DNA of 64,000 nucleotides from Strongylocentrotus droebachiensis. Its lineage: Eukaryota; Echinodermata; Echinoidea; Camarodonta; Strongylocentrotidae. Position 1 is the first letter of the stretch; every line of letters begins with the position of its first letter. Position numbers and translations under genes: made by a program. The notes under the pieces are model-generated. The model ran no database searches. It was not told where the DNA came from and saw nothing but the letters and a program-made list of their open reading frames with translations. The stretch covers positions 83,243 through 147,242 of the forward strand of contig JAVYIG010004986.1 in assembly GCA_035222895.1 (NCBI GenBank), written 5' to 3'. This document shows, piece after piece, positions 15,046 through 26,002 of the stretch.

Positions 15046-16586
15046 CTGAAAAAAGATAGAATTAAACAACGTGATGTGATTTATTTGTTCTTAACATCTT
15101 CCTAAATGCAGTGCTTTCTTTCAGTTTTATATTTTCCTTCACAAAATAGTGCATACCCAAAGAAAGGAGTACTATTACTACACATTAAGTGCAATTTTTA
15201 CGTGTATTCTTAATGTATTCATTTATTTAAAAGTTCATACAGAAAATTTATTCTATTCTAGTACCAATCATTGCAAAATACTTTTCACTTACATCCATGT
15301 AACATGTAATGCAAATTGAACACTGAGATAAGCAATAGGGAGGCATTATCTTTATCAGGCCTTTTCAGTGTCCCAAACAAAACAAAACAATAGAACATTA
15401 TCTGATTCACGTAATGCTGAAAGTCTGATGGTGAATTAACAAGTAGAATCGTTTTTCAAATGGTTTGTAGATTTCAAGATGAAGTTGCTGCTGTAGCTGA
15501 TGATGACATTGATCGAAATTAGATATGCAAGTACATGTATCACGTGGTGAACTTTGAACTCTGAACACTTCAAACACTGTTCCAACGCATTCGGAAATGG
15601 AATACATGAACTTGTAACAATGAAATGAAAGGATCAAATACAGCACTTCCAACCTCTCAAAGAGTCTCCCCCCCCCCCTCCTCTTTGAATAATTGCAAGA
15701 ATGAAATTATGTTTCTATGACAAAACAACATGCGGTTAGTATTGAAGCCACGCCATGCAACAACACTTTAAAAAGTGGTTCCAAGCTCCTACTCCTCGGC
15801 AAATTTTCCTCATCCTATCTTTTCAACATTCATAGCACCAAATTGTTTACTCAAATAATACAGATGGCCTGTCAATAGTCATAAGGAACACAAAATTGGG
15901 ACAAAGTACGACAAATTGCTAGACATGCCTTTACTCAACTACGCGAGCCTCTTGGCTAAACACCATAGATGATTACAATTTGAAGAGATTGAGTTGCACA
16001 TATTTGGTTCTCGCTAAGAAAATAGGGTGGTCAACATAAGGAGGCAATAGGGTGAGAAAGATGCAACATTTGTAAGCGCCACTATGCCACTGTGTCCTCC
16101 ACAACTTGATATTTCCAACATTCATGGAATATTATAATGATGTCAGGTGCATCATCATCATCAGATATTTTACAGCTTCCAATAATTCCTTGCATTTCCC
16201 CCACCATTTATAATATATGAGGCTGGAAACTTGCATTCGAAATCTAATTCCATGGACTCCACAACCCATACAAACCACTTTGATTCAGTTGTTCTGTTGT
16301 TGTTTTATCCAGCATGATGTCTGAAGAAAACGTGGCTGAGTTAAGAGTACAACATTTAAATGAAATCCTTCCGGTCAAGATTGTGAATAATAATTGTCAT
16401 ACATACATGTAAATTAAAATGATGAGAAAAGCAATTGGTACAGCACAATATATACCACCTGACAAGTTGCATATAAACCCTGTCATCGCATTCAAATTAT
16501 GCTCTTAGAGATAACTTATCATTTAGACAATAAAGTGACAACCTAAATTTGATTTGTGTTTTTTGAGAGTGAAGGAAGAGAAATAC
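15046..16586. other. Intron between exons 18 and 17
   Basis: About 1.5 kb. It contains a C-run near 15668 and otherwise unremarkable sequence. Confidence 0.55.
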
Positions 16587-16661
16587 CTTGTTCATAGGAA
16601 CCGTATCAGCCATGTTCTTGGTTGTGATGTCTGTACCTACAACACCAAGCAGCTGCTGACT
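16587..16661 (-). CDS. CACNA2D: Alpha2delta exon 17: Cache-like region
   Basis: 75 bp, 25 codons, phase 0 on both sides, with acceptor GATATTGT-side CAATATCAG and donor GTATTT (a weaker donor). It begins SQQLLGVVGTDITTKNMAD and ends TVPMNK. The L-L/I-G-V-V/M-G-x-D-V/I motif is conserved in all alpha2delta proteins. Confidence 0.92.
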
Positions 16662-17071
16662 CTGATATTGACAAACATGGAATGAAAACAAAAGAAGATA
16701 TGAATTATTCCAAACATTAACTTACGTAGCCTCAACATCATTCGAAATCACATGATAATATTTTAAACTGAGAACTAGAAAGGCATCAGCTCGTTAACGT
16801 GTGCATCGAGTTAAACCCTTCTGATTTTTTACTAGACAATATAATCATGTGCAAATAATGAAATTTTCTGCTAGCACTTGTGATTCATTCAAAGAATCAT
16901 TCTTCTAAAATAAAAGAGTTGAATGTGTTTGGGCAGCATCATTGGGGGTTAAATTTCCAAGCTGACAACTTAAAATTCAGTGGGGAAATAACAAAATTTG
17001 ATAGATGGATTTGAAAAATCTTTTGGCATAGAAGATTTGTTATTGCTTTATAAAAAAGCTAATTATGTGTT
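16662..17071. other. Intron sequence left of the Gypsy element
   Basis: About 410 bp of AT-rich intron between exon 17 and the insertion. Nothing recognisable except the GTGTT target copy at its right end. Confidence 0.55.
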
Positions 17072-17256
17072 TGTCACATATTAAGTGCAAACAAACTAAC
17101 AAAGTAGTTGAATTCCATAACCATAGTCTGGTGTTTATTCCCCGCACTGGGTATCAAGTCTCGCGTATCGCATATACATTGCGCACATGCGATCTGACCT
17201 CCTGAGGTCACAGGTGTCACATTTGCATAATCTGATACATATTCATTATCATGACA
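17072..17256 (-). repeat. 3' LTR of the Gypsy element
   Basis: 185-bp copy matching the 5' LTR throughout. It is preceded on the minus strand by the polypurine tract and flanked on its left by the GTGTT target duplicate. Confidence 0.95.
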
Positions 17257-17268
17257 TCCCTCCTTTGC
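17257..17268 (-). other. Polypurine tract
   Basis: The minus strand reads GCAAAGGAGGGA directly before the 3' LTR; its only non-purine is a single C near its start. This is the expected position of the plus-strand primer in Gypsy elements. Confidence 0.75.
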
Positions 17269-18112
17269 CAGAATGAAACTTTATCCTGGTCAATTTTTCT
17301 ACTATAGTTTCACTGAAAATTCTTGTAATCTCTCTTTTGTTCTTGTGTTTCAGCCATATGTCAAATACTGAAATAAACATGCTTTGGTGCATTTGCTTTT
17401 GTTTCTTTCTTTTGTTTCTTTTTCTTTTTTTTCCTTTTTTTTTTTTTTTTTAGAACAACTTCAACAAAACTATTTCTAACAACAAATTTATCTGGTCGAT
17501 AAACTTTTCCCAAATGTTTTATCTTCCAAACAACTTTGTTGAACAACATACAACATAACATGCAATATAATATTTTTCATGCAATATCTTTCATGCATCC
17601 AGTCTGTGGTCCAAATAAAAGTTCAACTGTTCACTGGATACTATTTGAGTTCTAGTTTTGAGTTTGTGTAAATCATCCGTTATCTCCAAGCGTTCATACG
17701 ACTAGCTGAAGCTGACGTTTCTGGAAATACTCTCTTCGATGATTGAATCCATTTTTGAAAACTGATCGATGCTCCAACTCAAACTTGTGTTTTTCGCAAC
17801 ACCTATCACATACAATAAGGGCAGCGTTCGGCGTACACCCTTTTACATTGATTAATGTATGTGTAATATTGAAACATATATATCAGAACTTATTATTTTA
17901 GCACATAACACAACTTCCTCGTACGCTTGGTTTCCATGGTGATTTCTCCAACATGTCGATTTCACAAATATGGGCAGCGCAAGGCGTACACCCTTTAAAT
18001 CACAACTTGGCATCAACCAATGATTTCCAAACATTTCTCCTTGGCACATGTAGTTTCAGATATCACTGTCGCTATTTTACAAAGAGCTCATCCCCACCAT
18101 ATTGATCTGGAA
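17269..18112 (-). other. Gypsy 3' noncoding region
   Basis: About 840 bp between the pol stop and the polypurine tract. It has no envelope-like frame. It contains a T-rich run (A-rich on the sense strand) near 17398-17452 and two direct copies of GGGCAGCG[TT/CA][C/A]GGCGTACACCCTTT at about 17819 and 17972. Confidence 0.7.
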
Positions 18113-21100
18113 TCACACAAAATCATCATATCGCTTAGGGAATCTTCTCTGGCGTTGTGGTCTACTAGCTGCCATAGGAACGTTGGTGTTTGTTGTCTCT
18201 GCCTGCGTGTCACCATCTTGATGTGTCTGGTCACCGCCTGATGTGTTGCTTGCTGCCTCTAAGTCTGGACCTCTGGTCACCGCCTCAGGAGTACTGGTCA
18301 CCGCCTCAGGATTGCCGTCCGACCCTTCAGGAACACCGGTCACCGCCTCAGGATTGCCGTCTGTCCTCTCTGGATTGGCAGCTTCGTTATGAGTGTCTCG
18401 GGACATGTATCTTTTTACACTTGATACATTCCTTTTGTACAGGACTCCTTCAGGAGACTGAACAGTTACCATACTTCCTGTTCTTGCTGTCACTGTGTAT
18501 GGCTGGTTAAAGTATGGCGTGTCTAGTTTCCTCCTTTCATCACGTCTTACTATCACCTTATCTCCTGGCACTATGTCAGAATGTACAGCTCCCCTCTTCA
18601 GATCTGCATAGTGTTTTGCACCACTTTTCATTTGGAGGTCTCTGTCTCTCAGTTCCTGATCCTCACTAATGTCCTGGATTTGTGGTAGTTTAGTTCGGAT
18701 CTTTCTCCCGAACAACACTTCTGCCGGGCTTTTCCCCGTTGTCGAATGATTACTAGCCCGGTAGACTGCGACGTAAGTTAATAAGGCCTCTTTCCAATCT
18801 TTGCCTTCTGCCTGTGCAATTCTAAGCCTTTTCACTATACTCTGGTTCTGTCTTTCGACCTCGCCGTTGGCTTGCGGCCATTTAGGAGTCACCCGATGGT
18901 GGTGAATTCCTGTAATGTTCATGTACTCTGCGAAAACTTCTGCGATGAACTGGGGTCCATTGTCTGAGTATAACGTCACAGGTAACCCATGTCTGCCAAA
19001 GATTTCAGCCAGGGCTTTGACTGTCTTCTCTGCAGTGGTTGATTTCATGATTGCATACTCGTAGTATCTGCTATAATAATCAACTACCACAAGTATAGAT
19101 TCTCCTGTCGGAAGTGGTCCTAGGAAATCAACAGCTACATCCACCCACGGTCCTGTCGGCAACATAGTACTTCGAATTGGTTCTGGTGGATTACCCCTGC
19201 TTGTGATTTGGCAACCATGACAAGTCTTGACGAATTTCTCTGCATCTTTCTCACATCCTGGCCACCATACCTTGGTTCTCAAATTCTGTTTGGTGCCAAC
19301 AATGCCCAGGTGTCCTTCGTGAGCTAATGACACCATCTTTGGCCTCTGTGCCTGTGGAATCACCAATCTGCTACCTCTCAGCACACACTGACCAATTATA
19401 CAGAGTTCATCTTTGATGGGAATGTATGCTTTGTATGGACAATCATTCCATTGTCCACTGTGAATACACTCTCTGATAACTTCGAGTTCAGGATCATGTT
19501 CAGATTCTCTTTCGACTTCCTTCGTTGTCACCGCACCTGGCGTTGACTGGACTGCCACAAAACGCACAAAGCTCTCTGCTTCTGTTTCCAACACAGAATT
19601 TTCTCTCGGTTGATCATCCTTCAGCAATCTTGACAATGGATCTGCTATGTTGGACTTTCCTGCGATGTGGACTACCCTGTACTTGTACTGTTGAAGCCTC
19701 AGAACCCACCGCTCTATTCTCGCACATGGCTTAGATCTCGGTGAATAAATGACTTCAAGCGGTTTGTGATCAGTGACTAGATCAAACTCTATTCCATACA
19801 GGTACGCATGGAATCTCTCACAAGCCCACACAAGTCCAAGGGCTTCTTTCTCCGTCTGAGAATATCTCCTTTCAACGTTACTTAACGAGCGGCTGGCATA
19901 CGCTACTATCCTCGGGCCATCAGCATGCACCTGCACCAGCACTGCTCCTAAGCCAACTGGACTGGCATCCGCTATGACCTTTGTCGGTGCATTTAGATCA
20001 TAGTAGCCCAGGGTCTCTGCACTCATTAAGCTTTCCTTCAGCGCCTTAAACGCTTGTCGTTGTTCATGACCAAATTGAAATGGCGTGTCCTTTCTGGTCA
20101 GCTTTCTCAGTGGATCTGCCAATATAGCAAAGTTCGGAATGAACTTGGCGCAGTAGTTGACTAGCCCCAAGAAACTTCTCATCTCAGTTGCATTCTGGGG
20201 TTCACGGGCCTCTGCGATTGCTTTCACCTTGGCCAATCCTGGGTTGAGTCCCTCGCTAGTCAGTCTGTGCCCCATGAAGTCCAACTCAGAGACACCAAAC
20301 TTACACTTTTCTGCATTTGCAGTAAGTCCTGCGTCCCGCAGTCTGCCAAGCACCTGTTTCAACCTCTTGTCATGCTCTTTCTGGGTCGATGCATGCACAA
20401 TGATATCATCTGATATGTTTGCAGCTCCTTCTATACCAGCTATCACCCTGTGTATCTCATATTGATAAATCTCTGGAGCAGCATTGATTCCGAACAACAG
20501 TCTCTTATAGCGGAACAACCCACAATGAGTGACAAAGGTTGTCACCTCTCTCGACTCCGGATGTAACTCCAGTTGGTGGTACCCCCACTTCAGGTCTATT
20601 TTTGAAAAGACCTTGCTAATCGACAACTCCTGTAGGACTTCTTCAATAGTGGGAATGGGGTGACGTTCTCTTACGATTGCTTCGTTCACTCTCCGCATAT
20701 CGATACAAAGTCTAATTTCGTCATTTCGCTTGGGAACAATGACAACTGGGCTTACCCATGGCGTGGAGCGTTCAACTGGCTCAATGATGTCAAGATCGAT
20801 CAATTCCGCGATCTTCATCTCGACCTTCTTTCTCAGTCCAAACGGGGTCCTTCGCACAGGTTGGGCCACTGGCTTCACCGTTTCATCCACTGCTAACCGC
20901 ACTTGTCGGCCCTTCAACTTCCCTACTCCTTTGAAGACTGCTTCAAATTCATGCTTTAGGTCTGCATAACTCTGTACAGCATTAACAACTCCCACATGGA
21001 GCACTCCCAGCTCTCTAGATGTCCGCTTGCTTAGTAAAGGTTCTCCCTTTTCCTTGATGACAACAAACTCTGCAGTGGACTTCATCTTGCCCACTTCTAC

Positions 21101-21736
21101 TGTGGCTGTAAAACATCCAACGGTCGTCAATGGTATCTGTGATGTGTATGGATACAGCCTCTTGGTACTCTTAGTAGATTTGCAGATGATTTTGTCCTTC
21201 TTCAGTTTCTCCCACAATATCTGATCTATTACATTGCAATCACTTCCCGAATCTACTATCACTGGGACTGTTACACCTCCAATGATTATCGGGACTTTCT
21301 CGTGATCACCATCATTCACTGCAAATTGATAGTACCTCTGATCACGCCCACGGCTGTTGTCATCATCACTATCATTTCCGGGTTCACCTTCCACTTGGCG
21401 AACTCTATTCTTATACTTCTTTCCATCTCTGGACTTCCCATCTCTGAATTTTCCTCTCGCCTCACTTGTGCTCTTGGCCTTACTTTTGCACATCGTCGCA
21501 AAGTGGTTTTGGCCTCCACATTTCCGACAGATCTTTCCTTTGGCTGGACATGATGCATCCTTCCCAAAATGTCCTTTGTTCCCACATCTGTAGCATTCCA
21601 AATTCTTTTTTCTGTCATTCTCATATGAAACTTGATTCACTTGAACTTGCCCACCAGCTCTAGGCCTTTCTCTCTCTCTCAATGACATGGAGTTAAATTG
21701 ACCTTCAACAGCTTCTAGAGCAGCAGCCATGGACAA
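18113..21736 (-). CDS. pol: Gypsy NC-protease-RT-RNaseH-integrase polyprotein
   Basis: About 1,200 residues without a stop; the frame has no ATG until ATGGCTGCT at 21730 and is open further upstream, overlapping gag. Order: two zinc knuckles (residues 48-63, spacing C-x2-C-x4-H-x6-C, and 70-83, C-x2-C-x4-H-x4-C); aspartic protease VIVDSGSDCNVID; reverse transcriptase with ISDDIIV in place of Y-x-D-D; RNase H (IADASPVGLGAVL, TDHKPLEVIY); integrase with H-x3-H...C-x2-C zinc finger (GHLG...CHGC), catalytic VDFLGPLP, SDNGPQF and NGEVERQN; and a short repetitive tail with N-P-E-A-V-T copies. Every catalytic motif seen is intact. Confidence 0.95.
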   Translation of the reverse strand: MSMAAALEAVEGQFNSMSLRERERPRAGGQVQVNQVSYENDRKKNLECYRCGNKGHFGKDASCPAKGKICRKCGGQNHFATMCKSKAKSTSEARGKFRDGKSRDGKKYKNRVRQVEGEPGNDSDDDNSRGRDQRYYQFAVNDGDHEKVPIIIGGVTVPVIVDSGSDCNVIDQILWEKLKKDKIICKSTKSTKRLYPYTSQIPLTTVGCFTATVEVGKMKSTAEFVVIKEKGEPLLSKRTSRELGVLHVGVVNAVQSYADLKHEFEAVFKGVGKLKGRQVRLAVDETVKPVAQPVRRTPFGLRKKVEMKIAELIDLDIIEPVERSTPWVSPVVIVPKRNDEIRLCIDMRRVNEAIVRERHPIPTIEEVLQELSISKVFSKIDLKWGYHQLELHPESREVTTFVTHCGLFRYKRLLFGINAAPEIYQYEIHRVIAGIEGAANISDDIIVHASTQKEHDKRLKQVLGRLRDAGLTANAEKCKFGVSELDFMGHRLTSEGLNPGLAKVKAIAEAREPQNATEMRSFLGLVNYCAKFIPNFAILADPLRKLTRKDTPFQFGHEQRQAFKALKESLMSAETLGYYDLNAPTKVIADASPVGLGAVLVQVHADGPRIVAYASRSLSNVERRYSQTEKEALGLVWACERFHAYLYGIEFDLVTDHKPLEVIYSPRSKPCARIERWVLRLQQYKYRVVHIAGKSNIADPLSRLLKDDQPRENSVLETEAESFVRFVAVQSTPGAVTTKEVERESEHDPELEVIRECIHSGQWNDCPYKAYIPIKDELCIIGQCVLRGSRLVIPQAQRPKMVSLAHEGHLGIVGTKQNLRTKVWWPGCEKDAEKFVKTCHGCQITSRGNPPEPIRSTMLPTGPWVDVAVDFLGPLPTGESILVVVDYYSRYYEYAIMKSTTAEKTVKALAEIFGRHGLPVTLYSDNGPQFIAEVFAEYMNITGIHHHRVTPKWPQANGEVERQNQSIVKRLRIAQAEGKDWKEALLTYVAVYRASNHSTTGKSPAEVLFGRKIRTKLPQIQDISEDQELRDRDLQMKSGAKHYADLKRGAVHSDIVPGDKVIVRRDERRKLDTPYFNQPYTVTARTGSMVTVQSPEGVLYKRNVSSVKRYMSRDTHNEAANPERTDGNPEAVTGVPEGSDGNPEAVTSTPEAVTRGPDLEAASNTSGGDQTHQDGDTQAETTNTNVPMAASRPQRQRRFPKRYDDFV

Positions 21737-21755
21737 TGCATCATTTAACTTGAGC

Positions 21756-22271
21756 TCACCTCCTTTCTTTGATCTCCAGCATTCTCCTGCGAAGTTTATC
21801 AGCTCTGCAGTACTGGACTACTTGGTCAAGAATTTGGTTTTCTACATCCCCAGCTACGAAATTGCATCCGATAGCAACCTGTCGTAATTTGGTAACAAAT
21901 TGGGCAACCGTTTCACCATCTTCCTGCTTGGTTTTCCTGAACAAATGTCTTTGAAACGTAGCATTAGGTTTCACAACATAATGAGCATTTAGGGCATCTG
22001 TGGCTTTTTGATACTCATTCCTCTCCCCTTTGTTTGGAAGTGTTTTGAAAGTCTCCCGTACCACGGGCCCCGCAGTATACAGTAGCAGTGCCCTCCGTTG
22101 CGCCTCCTGGGCCGGCGTACATCCGTCCAGAAACAGGCCACGACTATCGGCGTAGGCTTCGAACTCTTCAAGCCAAGCTTTCCACTTGCCGCTGACAATA
22201 CTTGCACCACCCGTCGGATCGAAGTGTGGAACTCCTCGAAGCGCTAACAATTCCGCTCCAGCGAATGCCAT
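21756..22271 (-). CDS. gag: Gypsy Gag, capsid part
   Basis: The first ATG of the frame gives MAFAGAELLALRGVPHF. The frame then carries the mag-like W-x-x-W-L-x-x-F-E motif (KWKAWLEEFEAYADSRG) and the capsid pattern F-x-x-R/K-x-Q-x-x-G-E-T-V-A-Q-F-x-T-x-L-R. It stops at 21756 after KERR, before the zinc-knuckle region, which continues in a different frame. Gag assembles the intracellular particle for reverse transcription. The frame also extends upstream of the ATG as far as about 22313 without a stop, but only a non-ATG start is available there. Confidence 0.88.
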   Translation of the reverse strand: MAFAGAELLALRGVPHFDPTGGASIVSGKWKAWLEEFEAYADSRGLFLDGCTPAQEAQRRALLLYTAGPVVRETFKTLPNKGERNEYQKATDALNAHYVVKPNATFQRHLFRKTKQEDGETVAQFVTKLRQVAIGCNFVAGDVENQILDQVVQYCRADKLRRRMLEIKERR

Positions 22272-22322
22272 GTTGAAACTTTTCCAGCTCGTAGCCACAG
22301 ATTCAACATCCAAGAAACATTA

Positions 22323-22336
22323 ATCCTCGTCGCCAA
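22323..22336 (-). other. Primer-binding site (tRNA-Ser type)
   Basis: Immediately inside the 5' LTR the minus strand reads TTGGCGACGAGGAT. TGGCGACGAGGAT is complementary to the 3' end of animal tRNA-Ser(GCT) (ATCCTCGTCGCCA, recalled from the known tRNA). One base separates it from the LTR. Confidence 0.8.
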
Positions 22337-22521
22337 TGTCACATATTAAGTGCAAACAAACTAACAAAGTAGTTGAATTCCATAACCATAGTCTGGTGTT
22401 TATTCCCCGCACTGGGTATCAAGTCTCGCGTATCGCATATACATTGCGCACATGCGATCTGACCTCCTGAGGTCACAGGTGTCACATTTGCATAATCTGA
22501 TACATATTCATTATCATGACA
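22337..22521 (-). repeat. 5' LTR of the Gypsy element
   Basis: 185 bp, TGTCACATATTAAG...ATCATGACA in plus-strand reading. It is the upstream LTR because the element reads on the minus strand. I found no difference from the 17072-17256 copy. Confidence 0.95.
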
Positions 22522-25500
22522 GTGTTTACCTTATAGACAGTGAAATATACTTAGTTAATTAAGTGTTAATTACATCTAAAAAGTATAGATAACAAGACAA
22601 GTGTGACTGCGTCTCTGATATGCCTCCTCCTAAATTCAGCTACGATCCTAGCTTTATTGTTCTTGGAATACCATGATGAGAACAAAAAGCCTACTTATAT
22701 GTCAGTTGATCTTTACGACCTTTGACAGGACAATAAAAAAATATGATAACTTGTCCGTCTTTAAATGATATATACTGATAAACACAGGATAAGACCTCCA
22801 AACCCCGTAAGTTTAACCAACAGTGGTTATAACTGTAACCAACAACCCACTAAAGTTTAACCCTATGTTAACTGGGGGGGGGGTCAATTTGACCCCCCCC
22901 CCCCCTGTAGAAATTTCGCGACTACTCCGAAACCGCAGCAGATATAAAATTTTCCTTTCAAGACTTTTTTCTTATGAGTCTTACGCATCTTTTAAAACAA
23001 TTTTTCCGAAAATCGGATGTACAGTTACAAAGTCACGTGACCTTTTGTCTTCGCATGTCAGCCCGAAAATCGCTCATTTTTGTGATTTGTGTACAAAACA
23101 TATGTAAATGTCATTTTTCTTAAAAAGAGATAAATCATTGGTTATTTAGTCTTGTTTACAGTTCAGGTGTTTGTTTTGGGGTCAAAATAGTGAATTGTAC
23201 TTATAAATGAAATAAAACAACAAAAACAATAAAATACATAAGTTAAAAAAACAATGAAATACATAAGAAATTATCAAAACAAGAGATAACATAAGGAATA
23301 ACCTGGCTCTTCCAATGTTTTGTGTTGTATTATTATTCCAAATGGTCTAACAAATATATGTAGTGAAAAAGAATGCTTAAATATGAATATTGTTTGATTT
23401 ATGGGCAAAAATGTGAATTTTATGACCTTATTTGCATAAATTACCATAAATATGCAAATGAGTGAATTTTTCAAAAATTGAAATTACCATAGTATTCTAT
23501 ACACTTCACTTGACATGCATGCAAATTTTCGCGGCGCTCGGCAGTGAAAAGGCCAACATCGTGTGAATCAAAACAGAATTAACCTACAATGGTTACAATT
23601 TTAACCAACGACCCATGTAAGTTTAACCAACATCATGTGAATCAGCCCCGAACAAAACATAAATAATTAACAACTGGTTAAAGTTTAAATCAACAAATGG
23701 TTAAAGTTTAATCATCACCACTTTAACCAACATTGAGCAAATACATTTAACCAATAAATGATTAAAAATTTAATCAACCACAGTTTAAATTTTGATCAAC
23801 AGGTGGTTGATTAAAATTTTAACCAACTTGATTAAAAATGTTAATACTTGTTCGAACAGTGTGGTGCAAAACTCAAAATATGTATAAGACCAGTTGACGG
23901 AAGAGAAATCAAAGGGGAGCTAATTCAAAAGAGGAATCGATGCAAATCATCCAAAGCAAAATAATATAATTGTCCTTCACATAGCATACATAAATATACA
24001 AATGATGCAATTTTAATTTCAAGCTGAAAATAAACAGGTATTTGACAGGTAAATGGATACCATTAGTATACCATTCAGCAGGTACCAGTATCACCATCAA
24101 TATTTTAAAAAATGGGTAAAGTTAAATGGGTAAATTATATTGATCTAAGTGGAACATGGGGGCAAAGATGATAGAAAAGATATGGTGTGATATTCTCAAG
24201 GACAACCACCTACCAGCAAAATACCTGTAGATGATAATGGATCATGCACTCTTACATATGTCTATTCTGTGTCAGAAGGGGACTTAACCCTGTGTTAAAG
24301 ACGCATTGTAATGGGCTCTCATGGGGGATTCAAAATCATTCAGGTATTTACCCAATTACTGGTGTTTAGTTGTTAATCTCCAGGATTAGACTTTAGTTTA
24401 ATAACCAACAAGCCTAATATACATTCATTTTCCACCCTTTATCCCATATGGTAAATCAATCAATCAATGGTATTTTCACCAAGTCTGGTGTCAGCAAATT
24501 ATGGCCTTCTGAAGCAGAAATTTGTTGGGAAATCACACCAAAGCAACTGAAAGCTGACCCTATAAAAACTGGTCTGCCAATCGCCTCTTACAAAACCTAA
24601 CAAATCTTTTAATGCCATTACAAACTTGGTCAAGGCCTCATTATACTTAAGGGTAATGATAAAGGATGTTTTCACTCTAAATGTAATTGAGCAAAAGATA
24701 TTTGGACCAGTAGCCTCGTATTTCTATAGTATTGATTGGAATGAATAGGTGCTATATTAGAAAAGTTTGTTTTTCACATTTGTGCAGCAGATGAAACATA
24801 CCAGTGATTCAGAACATTTTTCTTTTAAAAAGATGATTATGAGAAAAATAAACTGAATTAAAACTATCTGGACAAACTAAACTCCTCCTTGCCATCTCAA
24901 AGACCTCAGATTTTAAACAAATGAATAAAACTGAAATTGAAGATCTTTATCTAAGAATCATTATAAAAAAAAATTGCATTTGAAAAATTTAGTACAAGAC
25001 AAGGAAGACAAATGAATAAATCTTTCAAAGATGACACTTAAAAAACTGTTCAAGATATTCGAAAAATTGTATTTAAATACATTTATGTGGCATGCATGAT
25101 GAGTAAAAAATAATACTAAGTTTGCCTTCATGCTCCGTTTCAACTTAAATATTTTCTCAGCAAAAGAAATAATGAAATCAAAAGCAGAATGAAAACTCAT
25201 TTCTATTGATTATAGAGTGCTAATGAATACCAAAGGCAAGGCATTGTTTTAATGAACAGGTATACATGCTACGTCTGGTTCAGGGAATAATAAGTCAAAA
25301 GGTGGAGGGTAGGCAAAGGGTGGGAGGGTTTCAAGAGGGATTTGGATGTCTGGGCATGAAAATACTACCTGTCTGGTATCGTTATATCCTGGCACCTTTA
25401 GGTGAGGAAGTCAAACAAAAAAGGCATTTCATATTAACATGATGTAGCTGTCTGTGACAGAGTTGTCGCCTACTCACTGCTTTACACATGAAATCAATCA

Positions 25501-25945
25501 GTATTTTATGTATTAAAGTGTAGAAGTGATGTACACTCTATCAAGAAGAGTAAGGAGTGTAAACAAAATATCCACAAACCGACATGAGATGAGAAAAACA
25601 ATCTATCTCGGTTGTAACTCTGCTATAAACATTCATACAAGTCAAAACAGACAATCGATATATGACTCGTAATTAATATGGATCCACCAGTTTATTGTAC
25701 ATTACCTGAGCTGTATTACTCTCATCACTCTCTGTGCGATTCCCCTACCATGCATATTTATCTTATGGAAAAAATGTGTGTTCTATTGAACAGTTCATAT
25801 TCACTCCATCCATTGCCACATAAGATGATCAATTAATTCCAAGGTTCAATAACAATATTCATCTTTACCATATACATAGAGACTGCAAGTTTTAAGGCAC
25901 TAAACCGAGGATTGCCAACTAGATCTTGACAGAAGAAATACTTAC
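22522..25945. other. Intron sequence between Gypsy element and exon 16
   Basis: Contains a G/C-run palindrome at 22874-22905, a scattered cluster of GTTTAACCAAC / GGTTAAAGTTT motifs at 22800-22860 and 23575-23850 (likely remains of one MITE-like element), and otherwise AT-rich sequence. No exon seen. Confidence 0.5.
22874..22905. repeat. G-run/C-run palindrome
   Basis: A run of ten G, then TCAATTTGA, then a run of C, forming a near-perfect hairpin. It is followed by CTGTAGAAATTTCGCGAC, a kind of end I associate with dispersed non-autonomous elements in marine invertebrates (from memory). Confidence 0.6.
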
Positions 25946-26002
25946 AATGTAGCTTGTTGTGTTGTAAACAGGCAGAGTCAGTGTTGTCATCATTCCTAGA
26001 CC
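25946..26002 (-). CDS. CACNA2D: Alpha2delta exon 16
   Basis: 57 bp, 19 codons, phase 0 on both sides, with donor GTAAGT. It encodes GLGMMTTLTLPVYNTTSYI, corresponding to the L-G-L-V/M-x-T-x-x-x-P-V-F/Y-N-x-T segment. It has an N-T-T sequon. The following intron is about 9.3 kb because of the Gypsy insertion. Confidence 0.92.

Larger units (their letters stand above)
17072..22521 (-). mobile_element. Gypsy LTR retrotransposon (mag/SURL-like)
   Basis: A 5450-bp element in the intron between exons 16 and 17, in the same orientation as the gene. It has two 185-bp LTRs that look identical by eye and begin TG and end CA, and a 5-bp target duplication GTGTT (17067-17071 and 22522-22526). A primer site follows the 5' LTR and a purine tract precedes the 3' LTR. 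Gag and Pol are present, with integrase after RNase H as in Gypsy. No envelope gene is evident. LTR identity and the open pol frame mean a recent insertion, though gag carries a frame break. Confidence 0.97.

Noticed and set aside
17361..17561. Lys-rich open frame on the minus strand.
   Set aside because: It is the translation of the T-rich tract in the retrotransposon's 3' region.
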